Assembly (NCBI RefSeq): GCF_018614525.1
Contig: NZ_JAGGOL010000032.1
Coordinates: forward strand, 1 to 37,513
Direction: 5' to 3'
Source: Streptomyces sp. ISL-11
GTDB taxonomy: Bacteria > Actinomycetota > Actinomycetes > Streptomycetales > Streptomycetaceae
DNA length: 37,513 nt
Each line of letters begins with the position of its first letter. Position 1 is the first letter of the stretch. Of the stretch, positions 22,301-31,393 are shown piece after piece. The notes beneath the pieces are model-generated. The model was not told where the DNA came from. It made no database searches and worked only from the letters and a program-made list of their open reading frames with translations. The position numbers and the translations under genes are program-made.

Positions 22301-24912
22301 CCACCGACCCGGCCACCCCGGCGGAAGCCGCCCAGGCCCCCGTCCGTACCCTCGCCGTCCCCGACCTCTCCCTCGTGGTGCTGGTCGGCGCCACCGGCTC
22401 GGGCAAGTCCACCTTCGCCGCCCGCCACTTCACGCCCACCCAGGTCCTGTCCTCGGACTTCTGCCGCGCTCTCGTCAGCGACGACGAGAACGACCAGAGC
22501 GCCAGCGGTGACGCCTTCGACGTGCTCAACCACATCGCGGGCAAGCGGCTCGCGGCCGGCCGGCTGACCGTCGTCGACGCCACCAACGTCCAGCCCGAGA
22601 GCCGACAGCAGCTCGTACGGCTGGCCCGTGAGCACGACGTGCTGCCCGTCGCGATCGTCCTCGACATGCCCGAGGACGTGTGCGCCGCGCGCAACGCCGC
22701 CCGCCCCGACCGGGCCACGCTGCCGCGCCACGTCATCCAGCGCCACCGGCGCGAACTGCGCCGCTCGCTGCGCCACCTGGAGCGCGAGGGCTTCCGCAAG
22801 GTGCACGTCCTGCGCGGTGTCACCGAGGCCGAGTCCGCCGAGATCGTGCTGGAGCGCCGCTTCAACGACCTGCGGCACGTCACCGGGCCCTTCGACATCG
22901 TCGGCGACATCCACGGCTGCCGCTCCGAACTGGAGACCCTGCTCACCGAGCTGGGCTACGTCCTCGTCCGCGACGACGCCGGCCGCCCGGTGGACGCCAC
23001 CCACCCCGGGGGCCGCACCGCCGCCTTCGTCGGTGACCTCGTCGACCGCGGCCCCGACAGCCCCGGCGTGCTGCGCCTGGTCATGGGCATGGTCGCCGCG
23101 GGCCACGCGCTGTGCGTGCCCGGCAACCACGAGAACAAGCTCGGCCGCCACCTGGCGGGCCGCAAGGTCCAGCACACCCACGGGCTCGCCGAGACGATCG
23201 AGCAGCTGGAGAAGGAGGACGGCGCGTTCCGCGAGCGGGTGCGGGAGTTCATCGAGTCGCTCGTCAGCCACTACGTCCTCGATGGCGGCGACCTCGTCGT
23301 CTGCCACGCCGGGCTGCCCGAGAAGTACCACGGCCGCACCTCCGGCCGGGTCCGCTCGCACGCGCTGTACGGCGACACGACCGGGGAGACCGACGAGTTC
23401 GGCCTGCCCGTGCGCTACCCCTGGGCGGAGGACTACCGGGGCCGCGCCGCCGTGGTCTACGGGCACACCCCCACCCCGTCCGCGACCTGGCTGAACAACA
23501 CCATCTGCCTCGACACCGGCGCCGTCTTCGGCGGCCGGATGACCGCCCTGCGGTGGCCCGAGCGGGAGCTGGTGGACGTCCCGGCCGAGCGCGTCTGGTA
23601 CGAGCCGGCCAAGCCGCTCATGAGCGAGGCCCCCGGCGGGGCGGACGCCCGCCCGCTGGACCTCGCCGACGTCACCGGCCGCCGGGCCGTGGAGACCCGT
23701 CACATGGGCCGGATCGCGGTCAAGGAGGAGAACGCGGCCGCCGCCCTGGAGGTGATGAGCCGCTTCGCGGTCGCCCCCGGGCTGCTGCCCTACCTCCCGC
23801 CGACCATGGCTCCCGTCGCGACCTCCAAGGAGGAGGGCTACCTGGAGCACCCGGCCGAGGCGTTCGCCGCCTACCGCGCCGACGGCGTGCGCCGGGTGAT
23901 GTGCGAGGAGAAGCACATGGGCTCGCGGGCGGTCGCCCTGATCTGCCGTGACGCCGAGGTGGCGCGCGAGCGCTTCGGCGCGGCGGACGGTGTGCCGGGC
24001 GCGCTGTACACCCGAACCGGGCGGCCGTTCTTCGACGACCCGGAGACGACCGGGCGCGTCCTGGGCCGGCTGGCCCGCTGCATCGGGGGCGCCGACCTGT
24101 GGGAGGAGCTCGGCACCGACTGGATGCTGCTCGACGCCGAGCTGATGCCGTGGTCCCTCAAGGCCACCGGGCTGCTGCGCCACCAGTACGCGGCCGTCGG
24201 CGCCGCCTCCCGCGCGGTCTTCCCCGGCGCGCTCGCCGCCCTGGAGTCGGCGGCGGCGCGCGGCGTGGACGTCGCCGGCCTGCTGGAGCGGCAGCGCGGC
24301 CGGGCCGGGGACGCGGCGGCGTTCACGCAGGCGTACCGCCGCTACTGCTGGCCCGTGGAGGACCTCGACGGGGTCCGGCTGGCACCCTTCCAGATCCTGG
24401 CCGTCGAGGGCCGCAGCCTGGTCACGCTGGGCCACGACGAGCAGCTCGCCCTGATCGACCGGCTCGTCGCGCACGAGCGGGACGCGGGGGAGGGGGCCCC
24501 GGTCCTCGCCTCCACCCGCCGCCTGGTCGTCGACACCGAGGACGAGGCGTCCGTCGCCGCCGGTGTGGACTGGTGGCTGGAGATGACCGCCGCCGGTGGC
24601 GAGGGCATGGTCGTCAAGCCCCTCCAGGGGTTCGCCCGGCGCGCCGGCGGCGGGCTCGTACAGCCCGGTGTGAAGTGCCGCGGCCGGGAGTACCTGCGGA
24701 TCGTCTACGGACCGGAGTACACCCGCCCCGACAACCTCGCCCGGCTGCGCGTGCGCCATCTCGGCCACAAGCGGTCCCTGGCGCTGCGGGAGTACGCGCT
24801 CGGCCTGGAGGCGCTGGAGCGGCTGGCGGCCGGGGAGCCGCTGTGGCGGATCCACGAGGCCGTCTTCGGCGTCCTGGCGCTGGAGTCGGAGCCGGTGGAC
24901 CCCCGGCTGTAG
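22297..24912 (+). CDS. pnkp: Polynucleotide kinase-phosphatase-ligase Pnkp
   Basis: 871 residues, the usual length of bacterial Pnkp. It heals and seals cut RNA and forms a heterotetramer with Hen1. Domains in order: 5' kinase with P-loop GATGSGKST (31-39, K37); metallophosphatase with FDIVGDIHGC (about 203-212), VGDLVDRGPDS, GNHENK and VVCHAGL, which removes 2',3'-cyclic or 3' phosphates; and an RNA ligase/adenylyltransferase domain with nucleotidyl lysine K539 in EEKHMGSRA and GEGMVVKP further on. All catalytic motifs look intact. ATGA overlap with hen1 ensures joint expression. A perfect palindrome starts 7 bp after the stop. Confidence 0.96.
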   Translation: MTTDPATPAEAAQAPVRTLAVPDLSLVVLVGATGSGKSTFAARHFTPTQVLSSDFCRALVSDDENDQSASGDAFDVLNHIAGKRLAAGRLTVVDATNVQPESRQQLVRLAREHDVLPVAIVLDMPEDVCAARNAARPDRATLPRHVIQRHRRELRRSLRHLEREGFRKVHVLRGVTEAESAEIVLERRFNDLRHVTGPFDIVGDIHGCRSELETLLTELGYVLVRDDAGRPVDATHPGGRTAAFVGDLVDRGPDSPGVLRLVMGMVAAGHALCVPGNHENKLGRHLAGRKVQHTHGLAETIEQLEKEDGAFRERVREFIESLVSHYVLDGGDLVVCHAGLPEKYHGRTSGRVRSHALYGDTTGETDEFGLPVRYPWAEDYRGRAAVVYGHTPTPSATWLNNTICLDTGAVFGGRMTALRWPERELVDVPAERVWYEPAKPLMSEAPGGADARPLDLADVTGRRAVETRHMGRIAVKEENAAAALEVMSRFAVAPGLLPYLPPTMAPVATSKEEGYLEHPAEAFAAYRADGVRRVMCEEKHMGSRAVALICRDAEVARERFGAADGVPGALYTRTGRPFFDDPETTGRVLGRLARCIGGADLWEELGTDWMLLDAELMPWSLKATGLLRHQYAAVGAASRAVFPGALAALESAAARGVDVAGLLERQRGRAGDAAAFTQAYRRYCWPVEDLDGVRLAPFQILAVEGRSLVTLGHDEQLALIDRLVAHERDAGEGAPVLASTRRLVVDTEDEASVAAGVDWWLEMTAAGGEGMVVKPLQGFARRAGGGLVQPGVKCRGREYLRIVYGPEYTRPDNLARLRVRHLGHKRSLALREYALGLEALERLAAGEPLWRIHEAVFGVLALESEPVDPRL

Positions 24913-24918
24913 CCGGGG

Positions 24919-24936
24919 CGTGGCGGGCCCGCCACG
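24919..24936 (+). terminator. 18-bp perfect palindrome after pnkp
   Basis: CGTGGCGGG/CCCGCCACG, directly after the pnkp stop, with further GGCCGTG/CCCCGG symmetry beyond. No U tract. It may end the RNA repair transcript. A GTGATCAC palindrome at 24960-24967 lies between it and arcA and might be an operator. Confidence 0.55.
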
Positions 24937-24993
24937 GCCGTGTCCCCGGCCGCGTGCCGAGTGATCACGGTGCCCACAGGTCAGGATGGGGGG

Positions 24994-26280
24994 ATGGGAT
25001 TCCATGTCGATTCCGAGGCCGGGCGGCTGCGCCGCGTCATACTGCACCGCCCCGGCCTGGAGCTGAAGCGGCTCACGCCCTCCAACAAGGACGCTCTCCT
25101 CTTCGACGACGTGCTGTGGGTGCGGCGCGCCCGGGTCGAGCACGACGGCTTCGCGGACGTGCTGCGCGAGCGCGGGGTCGAGGTGCACTTCTTCCAGGAC
25201 CTGCTGGAGGAGAGCCTCCAGGTGCCGGCGGCGCGCGCCCAGGTGCTGGACCGGGTCTTCGACGAGAAGGAGTACGGCCCGCTCGCCACCGGCCACCTGC
25301 GGGCCGCCTTCGACGGCCTGCCCGCCCCCGAGCTGGGCTCCTGGCTGGTCGGCGGGATGACCAAGCGGGAGTTCCTGGAGAGCTGGTCGGAACCGGTGTC
25401 CGTGCGCTTCCACGCCATGGACCTGGACGACTTCCTGATCAATCCGCTGCCCAACCACCTGTTCACCCGCGACACCTCCGCATGGATCTACGACGGGGTG
25501 TGCGTGAACGCGATGCGCTGGCCCGCCCGTTGGCACGAGACCGCGCACTACGAGGCCGTCTACCGCCACCACCCGCTCTTCGCGGACGGCTTCGGCCAGG
25601 GCTCCGCGCGGGACGGCTTCCACGTCTGGTCCGAGGGCCAGGCGGCCTACCCGTCGACGATCGAGGGCGGCGACGTGCTGGTCATCGGCGAGGGCGCGGT
25701 GCTGATCGGGATGAGCGAGCGGACCACCCCGCAGGCCGTGGAGATGCTCGCCCACCGGCTCTTCGCGGCCGGCTCCGCCCGTACGATCGTGGCGCTGGAC
25801 ATGCCCAAGCGACGGGCGTTCATGCACCTGGACACGGTGATGACCATGGTGGACGGCGACACGTTCACGCAGTACGCCGGGCTCGGCATGCTCCGCTCGT
25901 ACACCATCGAGCCGGGGGTGGGCGACAGGGAGCTGAAGGTCACCGACCACCCGCCCGAGCACATGCACCGGGCGATCGCCGCCGCCCTCGGGCTGGACGC
26001 GGTGCGCGTGCTGACCGCCACGCAGGACGTGCACGCGGCGGAGCGGGAGCAGTGGGACGACGGCTGCAACGTGCTGGCCATCGAGCCGGGTGTCGTGGTG
26101 GCCTACGAGCGCAACGCCACCACCAACACCCACCTGCGCAAGCACGGGATCGAGGTGATCACGATCCCCGGCAGCGAGCTGGGCCGGGGCAGGGGAGGAC
26201 CGCGCTGCATGAGCTGCCCGATCGAGCGGGACGCGGTCCCGCGCGGGGAGGGAATCGCACCTCCGCCCCAGCGTGCATAG
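24994..26280 (+). CDS. arcA: Arginine deiminase
   Basis: 428 residues. It converts arginine to citrulline and ammonia, the first step of the ADI pathway. Signature segments: [31 protein letters not shown] (1-31), [37 protein letters not shown] (substrate loop), [21 protein letters not shown], and [11 protein letters not shown] (catalytic His). The nucleophile is C405 in [12 protein letters not shown], close to C406 of the Pseudomonas enzyme. I chose the ATG at 24994 for GGATGGGGGG just upstream; an in-frame start 18 codons earlier has no support. argF follows after 61 bp on the same strand. No arcC or arcD is present. Confidence 0.95.
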   Translation: MGFHVDSEAGRLRRVILHRPGLELKRLTPSNKDALLFDDVLWVRRARVEHDGFADVLRERGVEVHFFQDLLEESLQVPAARAQVLDRVFDEKEYGPLATGHLRAAFDGLPAPELGSWLVGGMTKREFLESWSEPVSVRFHAMDLDDFLINPLPNHLFTRDTSAWIYDGVCVNAMRWPARWHETAHYEAVYRHHPLFADGFGQGSARDGFHVWSEGQAAYPSTIEGGDVLVIGEGAVLIGMSERTTPQAVEMLAHRLFAAGSARTIVALDMPKRRAFMHLDTVMTMVDGDTFTQYAGLGMLRSYTIEPGVGDRELKVTDHPPEHMHRAIAAALGLDAVRVLTATQDVHAAEREQWDDGCNVLAIEPGVVVAYERNATTNTHLRKHGIEVITIPGSELGRGRGGPRCMSCPIERDAVPRGEGIAPPPQRA

Positions 26281-26341
26281 TGATGCGGCACATCGTATAG
26301 AGTTCCATTTTTCCCGCAGTCGTGAGCTAGGAGCCCACCCC
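26273..26341 (+). promoter_or_regulatory. argF upstream region with possible promoter and ArgR-like site
   Basis: It overlaps the last codons of arcA and is A/T-rich for this genome. TATAGA/TAGAGT (26296-26303) resembles a -10. GTGCATAGTGATGC (26273-26286) has GCAT/ATGC symmetry reminiscent of half of a Streptomyces ARG box; this is a weak visual match. TAGGAG is the argF ribosome site. Confidence 0.4.
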
Positions 26342-27343
26342 ATGGCGACAGACCTCAAGGGCCGCCACTTCCTCAAGGAGACGGACTTCACCGCCGAGGA
26401 GTTCCACAGTCTCGTCGAGCTCGCCGCCGAGCTCAAGGCCGCCAAGGCCACGGGCGTGGAGGTGCCGCGGCTGACGGGCCGGAACATCGCGCTGATCTTC
26501 GAGAAGACCTCCACCCGCACCCGCTGCGCCTTCGAGGTCGCCGCCGCGGACCAGGGCGCCCGCACCACCTACCTCGACCCCGCGGGCTCCCAGATCGGCC
26601 ACAAGGAGTCGGTGCGGGACACCGCCCGGGTCCTCGGCCGGATGTTCGACGCGATCGAGTACCGCGGGCACGGCCAGGACATCCTGGAGGAGCTGGCCGC
26701 CTCCGCCGGGGTGCCCGTCTTCAACGGCCTCACCGACGAATGGCACCCCACCCAGATGCTCGCCGACGTGCTGACCATCTCCGAGCACACCGCCAAGCCC
26801 CTGGAGCACGTCGCCTACGCCTACCTCGGCGACGCCCGCTACAACATGGGCAACTCCTACCTGATCACCGGCGCCCTCCTCGGCATGGACGTCCGCATCG
26901 TCGCCCCCCAGGAGCTCTGGCCCGCCCCGGAGATCGTCGCCCTGGCCCGGCGGTACGCCGACACCAGCGGCGCGCGCATCACGCTCACCTCGGACGTCGC
27001 CGAGGGTGTGCACGGCGCCGACTTCGTCGCCACCGACGTGTGGGTGTCGATGGGCGAGCCCAAGGAGGTCTGGGACGCGCGGATCGCGCTGCTGGCCCCG
27101 TACGCCGTGACCATGGACGTGCTGCGCGCCACGGGCAACCCGGCGGTGAAGTTCCTGCACTGCCTGCCCGCCTTCCACGACCTCAACACCACCCTCGCCC
27201 AGGAGATCCACGAGCGCCACGGACTCACCTCCCTGGAGGTGACCGACGAGGTCTTCGAGTCCCCGCACTCCGTCGTCTTCGACCAGGCCGAGAACCGGAT
27301 GCACACCATCAAGGCCGTCCTGGTGGCATCCCTGGCGCGCTGA
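26342..27343 (+). CDS. argF: Ornithine carbamoyltransferase
   Basis: 333 residues. Binds carbamoyl phosphate through STRTRCAFE (57-65) and HPTQ (about 138-141); ornithine through the DxxxSMG-like DVWVSMGEP (about 233-241) and HCLPAFH (about 276-282). It makes citrulline from ornithine and carbamoyl phosphate, or runs backwards in arginine catabolism. The 333-residue length and [16 protein letters not shown] start resemble catabolic (ArcB-type) enzymes, and it follows arginine deiminase. Its pairing with arcA suggests use in the ADI pathway, but without a neighbouring carbamate kinase the direction is open. A hairpin follows. Confidence 0.95.
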   Translation: MATDLKGRHFLKETDFTAEEFHSLVELAAELKAAKATGVEVPRLTGRNIALIFEKTSTRTRCAFEVAAADQGARTTYLDPAGSQIGHKESVRDTARVLGRMFDAIEYRGHGQDILEELAASAGVPVFNGLTDEWHPTQMLADVLTISEHTAKPLEHVAYAYLGDARYNMGNSYLITGALLGMDVRIVAPQELWPAPEIVALARRYADTSGARITLTSDVAEGVHGADFVATDVWVSMGEPKEVWDARIALLAPYAVTMDVLRATGNPAVKFLHCLPAFHDLNTTLAQEIHERHGLTSLEVTDEVFESPHSVVFDQAENRMHTIKAVLVASLAR

Positions 27344-27358
27344 CGCGGACGCGGGCGG

Positions 27359-27382
27359 GGCGGCGGCCGGCGGGCCGCCGCC
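27359..27382 (+). terminator. GC hairpin after argF
   Basis: Perfect 9-bp stem, GGCGGCGGC (27359-27367) with GCCGCCGCC (27374-27382), 6-nt loop, followed by CTCTATC. It lies 16 bp after the argF stop. Confidence 0.65.
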
Positions 27383-27396
27383 TCTATCGCGTGGTC

Positions 27397-27424
27397 GTGA
27401 CGACAGTCACACAGCGGTGATAAC
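27397..27424 (+). promoter_or_regulatory. Promoter/operator of the crotonase-hydroxylase operon; likely PaaX-type site A
   Basis: GTGACGACAGTCA (27397-27409) includes the inverted repeat GTGAC-N4-GTCAC. Exactly 17 bp after GTGAC stands GATAAC (27419-27424), so GTGAC could act as -35 and GATAAC as -10. The same arrangement recurs at 33147-33174. The leader to the ATG at 27471 would be about 40 nt, with AAGGAGG as ribosome site. Confidence 0.6.
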
Positions 27425-27470
27425 TTCGCAGGGCAGGCACCAGCCCCCCGGCTGAAGGAGGCCGCGCTCG

Positions 27471-28298
27471 ATGAGTCCGTTCACCGGCTCCGCGTCCCGC
27501 ACCGAGGAGTGGCGGCACCTGCGCCTGACCCTCGACGCCGGCGTCGCGACCGTCACCCTCGCCCGCCCCGCCAGGCTCAACGCCCTCACCTTCGGCGCCT
27601 ACGCCGACCTGCGCGACCTGCTGCCCGAGCTGGCCCGCGACGGCTCCGTACGCGCCCTCGTGCTCGGCGGCGAGGGACGGGGCTTCTGCTCCGGCGGCGA
27701 CGTCGACGAGATCATCGGGGCCACCCTGGCCATGGACGCCGGCCGGCTCCTGGACTTCAACCGCATGACCGGACAGGTCGTCCGGGCGCTGCGCGAGTGC
27801 CCCTTCCCCGTGATCGCCGCCGTGCACGGCATCGCCGCCGGCGCCGGCGCCGTCCTCGCGCTCGCCGCCGACTTCCGCGTCGCCGACCCCACCGCGCGCT
27901 TCGCCTTCCTCTTCACCAAGGTCGGTCTCTCCGGCGGCGACATGGGCGCCGCCTACCTCCTGCCCCGCGTCGTCGGCCTCGGCCACGCCACCCGGCTGCT
28001 GATGCTCGGCGAGCCCGTACCCGCCGAGGAGGCGGAACGCATCGGGCTCATCAGCCGGCTGACGGCCGAGGGGGAGGCCGCCGGCGCCGCCTCGTCCCTC
28101 GCCCGCCGCCTCGCCGACGGACCCGCCCTCGCCCACGCGCGGACCAAGGCCCTGCTGACCGCCGAACTCGACATGCCGCTCGCCGCCGCCGTCGAACTCG
28201 ACGCCGCCACCCAGGCCCTGCTGATGCACAGCGCCGACTACGCCGAGTTCCACGCCGCCTTCACCGAGAAGCGGCCGCCCGCCTGGCGGGGCCGATGA
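27471..28298 (+). CDS. Crotonase-superfamily protein (enoyl-CoA hydratase-like), atypical active site
   Basis: 275 residues. Crotonase fold with the oxyanion-hole segments GFCSGGD (about 70-76) and HGIAAGAGAVLALAADFRVAD (about 118-138). Compared by hand with rat enoyl-CoA hydratase, both catalytic glutamates are missing: E144 is V128 and E164 is F148. D157 in GGDMGAAYLLPRVVG aligns instead with the nucleophile Asp145 of 4-chlorobenzoyl-CoA dehalogenase. A simple hydratase is therefore unlikely; a hydrolytic or ring-modifying step on an aryl-CoA-derived substrate is possible. AAGGAGG precedes the ATG. The stop overlaps the next start (ATGA), so it is made with the monooxygenase-reductase fusion and probably acts in the same pathway. 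Confidence 0.85.
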   Translation: MSPFTGSASRTEEWRHLRLTLDAGVATVTLARPARLNALTFGAYADLRDLLPELARDGSVRALVLGGEGRGFCSGGDVDEIIGATLAMDAGRLLDFNRMTGQVVRALRECPFPVIAAVHGIAAGAGAVLALAADFRVADPTARFAFLFTKVGLSGGDMGAAYLLPRVVGLGHATRLLMLGEPVPAEEAERIGLISRLTAEGEAAGAASSLARRLADGPALAHARTKALLTAELDMPLAAAVELDAATQALLMHSADYAEFHAAFTEKRPPAWRGR

Positions 28299-30544
28299 CG
28301 GCCGCGCGGGTCGCCGTCATCGGCGGCGGCCCCGGCGGCCTCTACGCCGCCGCCCTGCTGAAACGTCACGCCCCCGAGTGCCGGGTCACCCTCTGGGAAC
28401 GCAACGCCCCCGACGACACCTTCGGCTTCGGCGTCGTCCTCTCCGACGAGACCCTCGGCGGCATCGCGGACGCCGATCCCGCCGTCCACACAGCGCTGCG
28501 CGAGGAGTTCGTCCGCTGGGACGACATCGACATCGTCCACCGGGGCACCACCCTGCGCACCGGCGGCCACGGCTTCGCCGCCCTCGGCCGCCGACGGCTC
28601 CTGCGCATCCTGCACGCCCGCTGCCGCGATCTCGGGGTCGACCTCCGCTTCCGCACCGAGGCACCGCCCGCCGCCGAGCTGGCCCGCTCCAGCGACCTGG
28701 TCATCGCGGCCGACGGTGTCAACAGCCGCACCCGCGCGGCACACCGCGACCACTTCCGCCCCACGATCACCACGCACCGCTGCCGCTACATCTGGCTCTC
28801 CGCCGACGTCGCCTTCGACGCCTTCCGCTTCGAGATCGCCGAGACCGAGCACGGCATCATGCAGCTGCACGCCTACCCCTACGCGCACGACGCCAGCACC
28901 GTCATCGTGGAGATGCGCGAAGAGGTCTGGCGCCGCGCCGGGCTCGACCGGTGCGACGAGGCCGCCTCCGTCGACCGGTGCGGCGCGTACTTCGCGAAGG
29001 CCCTCGGCGGGCGGCCCCTGCGCTCCCACCGCTCCGCCTGGACCGCCTTCCGCACCGTCACCAACGCCCGCTGGTCCCACGGCAACACCGTCCTCCTCGG
29101 CGACGCCGCCCACACCGCCCACTTCTCCATCGGATCCGGCACCAAGCTCGCCGTCGAGGACGCCGTCGTCCTCGCCCGCCACCTCCGGCGTCGCCCCGGC
29201 GTCGACGACGCCCTCGCCGCGTACGAGGCCGAGCGGCGCCCGGCGGTCGAGTCCGCCCAGCGGGCCGCCCGGGCCAGCCTGGAGTGGTTCGAGAACCTCC
29301 ACCTGCACGTCGACCGCCCGCCCCGCCGCTTCGCCTTCGACCTCCTCACCCGCAGCCGCCGCGTCACCCACGACAACCTCCGCCTGCGCGACGCCGCCTT
29401 CGTCGCCTCCGTCGAGGCCGAGGCCGGCGTACCGCCCGGCACACCGCCCATGTTCACCCCCTTCCGGCTGCGCGGACTGACCCTGCGCAACCGCGTCGTG
29501 GTCTCGCCCATGGACATGTACTCCGCCGTCGACGGCACCCCCGTCGACTTCCACCTCGTCCACCTCGGCGCCCGCGCCCTCGGCGGCGCCGGCCTCGTGA
29601 TGACCGAGATGGTCTGCGTCAGCCCCCGGGGCCGCATCACCCCCGGCTGCTCCGGCCTCTACGCACCGGAGCACGAGCACGCCTGGCGCCGCGTCACCGA
29701 CTTCGTCCACACCGAGGCCCCCGGCACCGCCATCGGCGTCCAGCTGGGACACTCCGGCCGCAAGGGCTCCACCCGCCGCCAGTGGGAGGGCATGGACGAC
29801 CCCCTGCCCAGCGGCAACTGGCCCCTGGTCGCGCCCTCCCCGCTGCCCTACCGGCCCGGCGTGAGCCGGATACCGGACGCCCTGACCCGCGCAGGCATGA
29901 CCGCCGTCCGCGAGCAGTTCGTCCGCGCCGCCCGGGCCGCCGCCCGCGCCGGCTTCGACCTCCTCGAACTCCACTGCGCCCACGGCTACCTCCTCTCCGC
30001 CTTCCTCTCCCCGCTCACCAACCACCGCGACGACGCCTACGGCGGCGACCTCACCGCACGCCTGCGCTACCCCCTGGAGGTCTTCGACGCCGTACGGGCC
30101 GCCTGGCCCGCCGACCGGCCGATGACCGTCCGCGTCTCCGCCACCGACTGGGCGGACGGCGGCACCACCGCCGAGGACTCCGTCGCCGTCGCCCGCGCCT
30201 TCGCCGCCCACGGCGCCGACGCCCTGGACGTCTCCACCGGCCAGGTCGTCCCCGACGAGCGGCCCGAGCGCGGCCGCTCGTACCAGACGCCCTTCGCCGA
30301 CCGCATCCGCCAGGAAGCGGGCGTGCCGGTCATCGCGGTCGGTGCCATCTCCTCCTGGGACGACGTCAATTCGCTGATCCTCGCCGGCCGCGCCGACCTC
30401 TGCGCCCTGGGCCGCCCCCACCTCTACGACCCGCACTGGACCCTGCACGCCGCCGCCGACCAGGGCTACACCGGGCCCGGCGCGCCGTGGCCGCCCCCGT
30501 ACCGCGCGGGCAGCCGCAAACCGCCCGCCGGCCGCCGCACCTGA
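28295..30544 (+). CDS. FAD monooxygenase/Old Yellow Enzyme fusion (2-aminobenzoyl-CoA or salicylyl-CoA type)
   Basis: 749 residues, two enzymes in one chain. Residues 1-380: class A flavin monooxygenase with VIGGGPGGLYAA (8-19), the DG motif VIAADGVNSRTR and the GD motif VLLGDAAHTAHFSIGSG. Residues 386-749: Old Yellow Enzyme barrel, MFTPFRLRGLTLRNRVVVSPM, GHSGRKG, LHCAHGYLLSAFLSPLTNHRDDAYGG, ending FMN-binding GR.HLYDP. This fusion is known from 2-aminobenzoyl-CoA monooxygenase/reductase of Azoarcus, which hydroxylates and then reduces the ring; databases often call homologues bifunctional salicylyl-CoA 5-hydroxylase. Neighbouring RidA and acyl-CoA dehydrogenase favour a non-aromatic, beta-oxidation-like route. 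ATG overlaps the previous stop. Convergent with paaX after 9 bp. Confidence 0.9.
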   Translation: MTAARVAVIGGGPGGLYAAALLKRHAPECRVTLWERNAPDDTFGFGVVLSDETLGGIADADPAVHTALREEFVRWDDIDIVHRGTTLRTGGHGFAALGRRRLLRILHARCRDLGVDLRFRTEAPPAAELARSSDLVIAADGVNSRTRAAHRDHFRPTITTHRCRYIWLSADVAFDAFRFEIAETEHGIMQLHAYPYAHDASTVIVEMREEVWRRAGLDRCDEAASVDRCGAYFAKALGGRPLRSHRSAWTAFRTVTNARWSHGNTVLLGDAAHTAHFSIGSGTKLAVEDAVVLARHLRRRPGVDDALAAYEAERRPAVESAQRAARASLEWFENLHLHVDRPPRRFAFDLLTRSRRVTHDNLRLRDAAFVASVEAEAGVPPGTPPMFTPFRLRGLTLRNRVVVSPMDMYSAVDGTPVDFHLVHLGARALGGAGLVMTEMVCVSPRGRITPGCSGLYAPEHEHAWRRVTDFVHTEAPGTAIGVQLGHSGRKGSTRRQWEGMDDPLPSGNWPLVAPSPLPYRPGVSRIPDALTRAGMTAVREQFVRAARAAARAGFDLLELHCAHGYLLSAFLSPLTNHRDDAYGGDLTARLRYPLEVFDAVRAAWPADRPMTVRVSATDWADGGTTAEDSVAVARAFAAHGADALDVSTGQVVPDERPERGRSYQTPFADRIRQEAGVPVIAVGAISSWDDVNSLILAGRADLCALGRPHLYDPHWTLHAAADQGYTGPGAPWPPPYRAGSRKPPAGRRT

Positions 30545-30553
30545 CCCGCGCCC

Positions 30554-31393
30554 TCAGCGCACGCTCAGGTTCACGAACCGGGCCCCCGCGTCCCGCAGCC
30601 GGGAGTGCAGGGCCGCGAACACCCGCGCCGCCCGCACGCCCGGCCAGTCGCCCGGCAGCAGCGCGGTCGGCAGCCCCGGATCGGCGTAGGGCAGCCGCCG
30701 CCAGGAGTCCAGCGCCAGGAGGTAGTCGCGGTACGCCTCCTGCGGCGCCACCATCCGCCGGCGCGACCAGCGCCGCAGCACGGGCTCGTGGGCGTCCAGG
30801 AAGGCGTGGTGCTGCCGCGCCAGGGCCGCCAGGTCCCACCAGCGGCCCACCGCCTCGGCGGTGGGCTCGAAACCGAGGTGGCCACCCTTGAACAGGTCGA
30901 CGTACGGCGCCAGTCCCAGCCGCTCCAGGGTGTGCCGGGTCTCCTCGTGCACGTGCGCCGGGGCGATCCACACCCCGGGCGCCGCCGTGCCGAACCCCAG
31001 CCGCGCCAGGCGCGAACGCAGCAGGTGCCGCTTGTGCCGCTCCTCCTCGGGCACCGAGAACACCGCGAGCAGCCAGCCGCCGCCGGACCGTGCGGAGGAG
31101 CGGCCGTAGATGCGCCGGTCGCCGTCCTCCAGCAACTGCCGTGCGCCGTCGGAGAGTCCGTACCCCGCGGCACCGTCCGGTGTGCGGCCGGCGACCAGCA
31201 GTCCGCGGCGTTTGAGCCGGGAGACGGCGGACCGCACCGACGGCGAGTCGACGCCCACGGCGCCCAGCAACCTGATCAGGGCGGCGATCGGTACGGGTCG
31301 GCAGCCCGGATGGTGGGCGCTTCCGCGACCGTACGCGCCGTAGAAAGTGACGATGAGGGACCGAGGAGTGTGGAGTGGTTGCTGGTCAGTCAC
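30554..31393 (-). CDS. PaaX family transcriptional regulator
   Basis: 279 residues from the GTG at 31393. N-terminal winged helix (SLIVTFYGAYGRG, then IAALIRLLGAVGVDSPSVRSAVSRLKRRGLLVAG, about 10-65) and the PaaX central domain (GGWLLAVFSVPEEERHKRHLLRSRLARLGFGTAAPGVWIAP, about 100-140), with a C-terminal helical domain. E. coli PaaX represses phenylacetate genes and is released by phenylacetyl-CoA; an aryl-CoA inducer is likely here. The start has no ribosome site but lies inside the end of the ligase gene (8-bp overlap), so it is translated with the ligase. Earlier in-frame codons belong to a different frame over the ligase and are not family-like. Its probable targets are sites A and B. Confidence 0.9.
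   Translation of the reverse strand: MTDQQPLHTPRSLIVTFYGAYGRGSAHHPGCRPVPIAALIRLLGAVGVDSPSVRSAVSRLKRRGLLVAGRTPDGAAGYGLSDGARQLLEDGDRRIYGRSSARSGGGWLLAVFSVPEEERHKRHLLRSRLARLGFGTAAPGVWIAPAHVHEETRHTLERLGLAPYVDLFKGGHLGFEPTAEAVGRWWDLAALARQHHAFLDAHEPVLRRWSRRRMVAPQEAYRDYLLALDSWRRLPYADPGLPTALLPGDWPGVRAARVFAALHSRLRDAGARFVNLSVR

Noticed and set aside
22180..26568. A 1462-codon open frame on the minus strand
   Set aside because: It runs antisense to hen1 (end), pnkp, arcA and argF, whose motifs are unmistakable. Long antisense frames are expected at this GC content; its product is low-complexity Gly/Arg/Gln.
28238..30448. A 736-codon minus-strand frame
   Set aside because: Antisense shadow of the monooxygenase/reductase fusion, with Gly/Ala/Val-rich product and no domain.
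28295..30544. Two separate genes joined by a frameshift or missing stop
   Set aside because: The two-domain fusion is a known natural arrangement (2-aminobenzoyl-CoA monooxygenase/reductase), with a normal linker at about residue 380.
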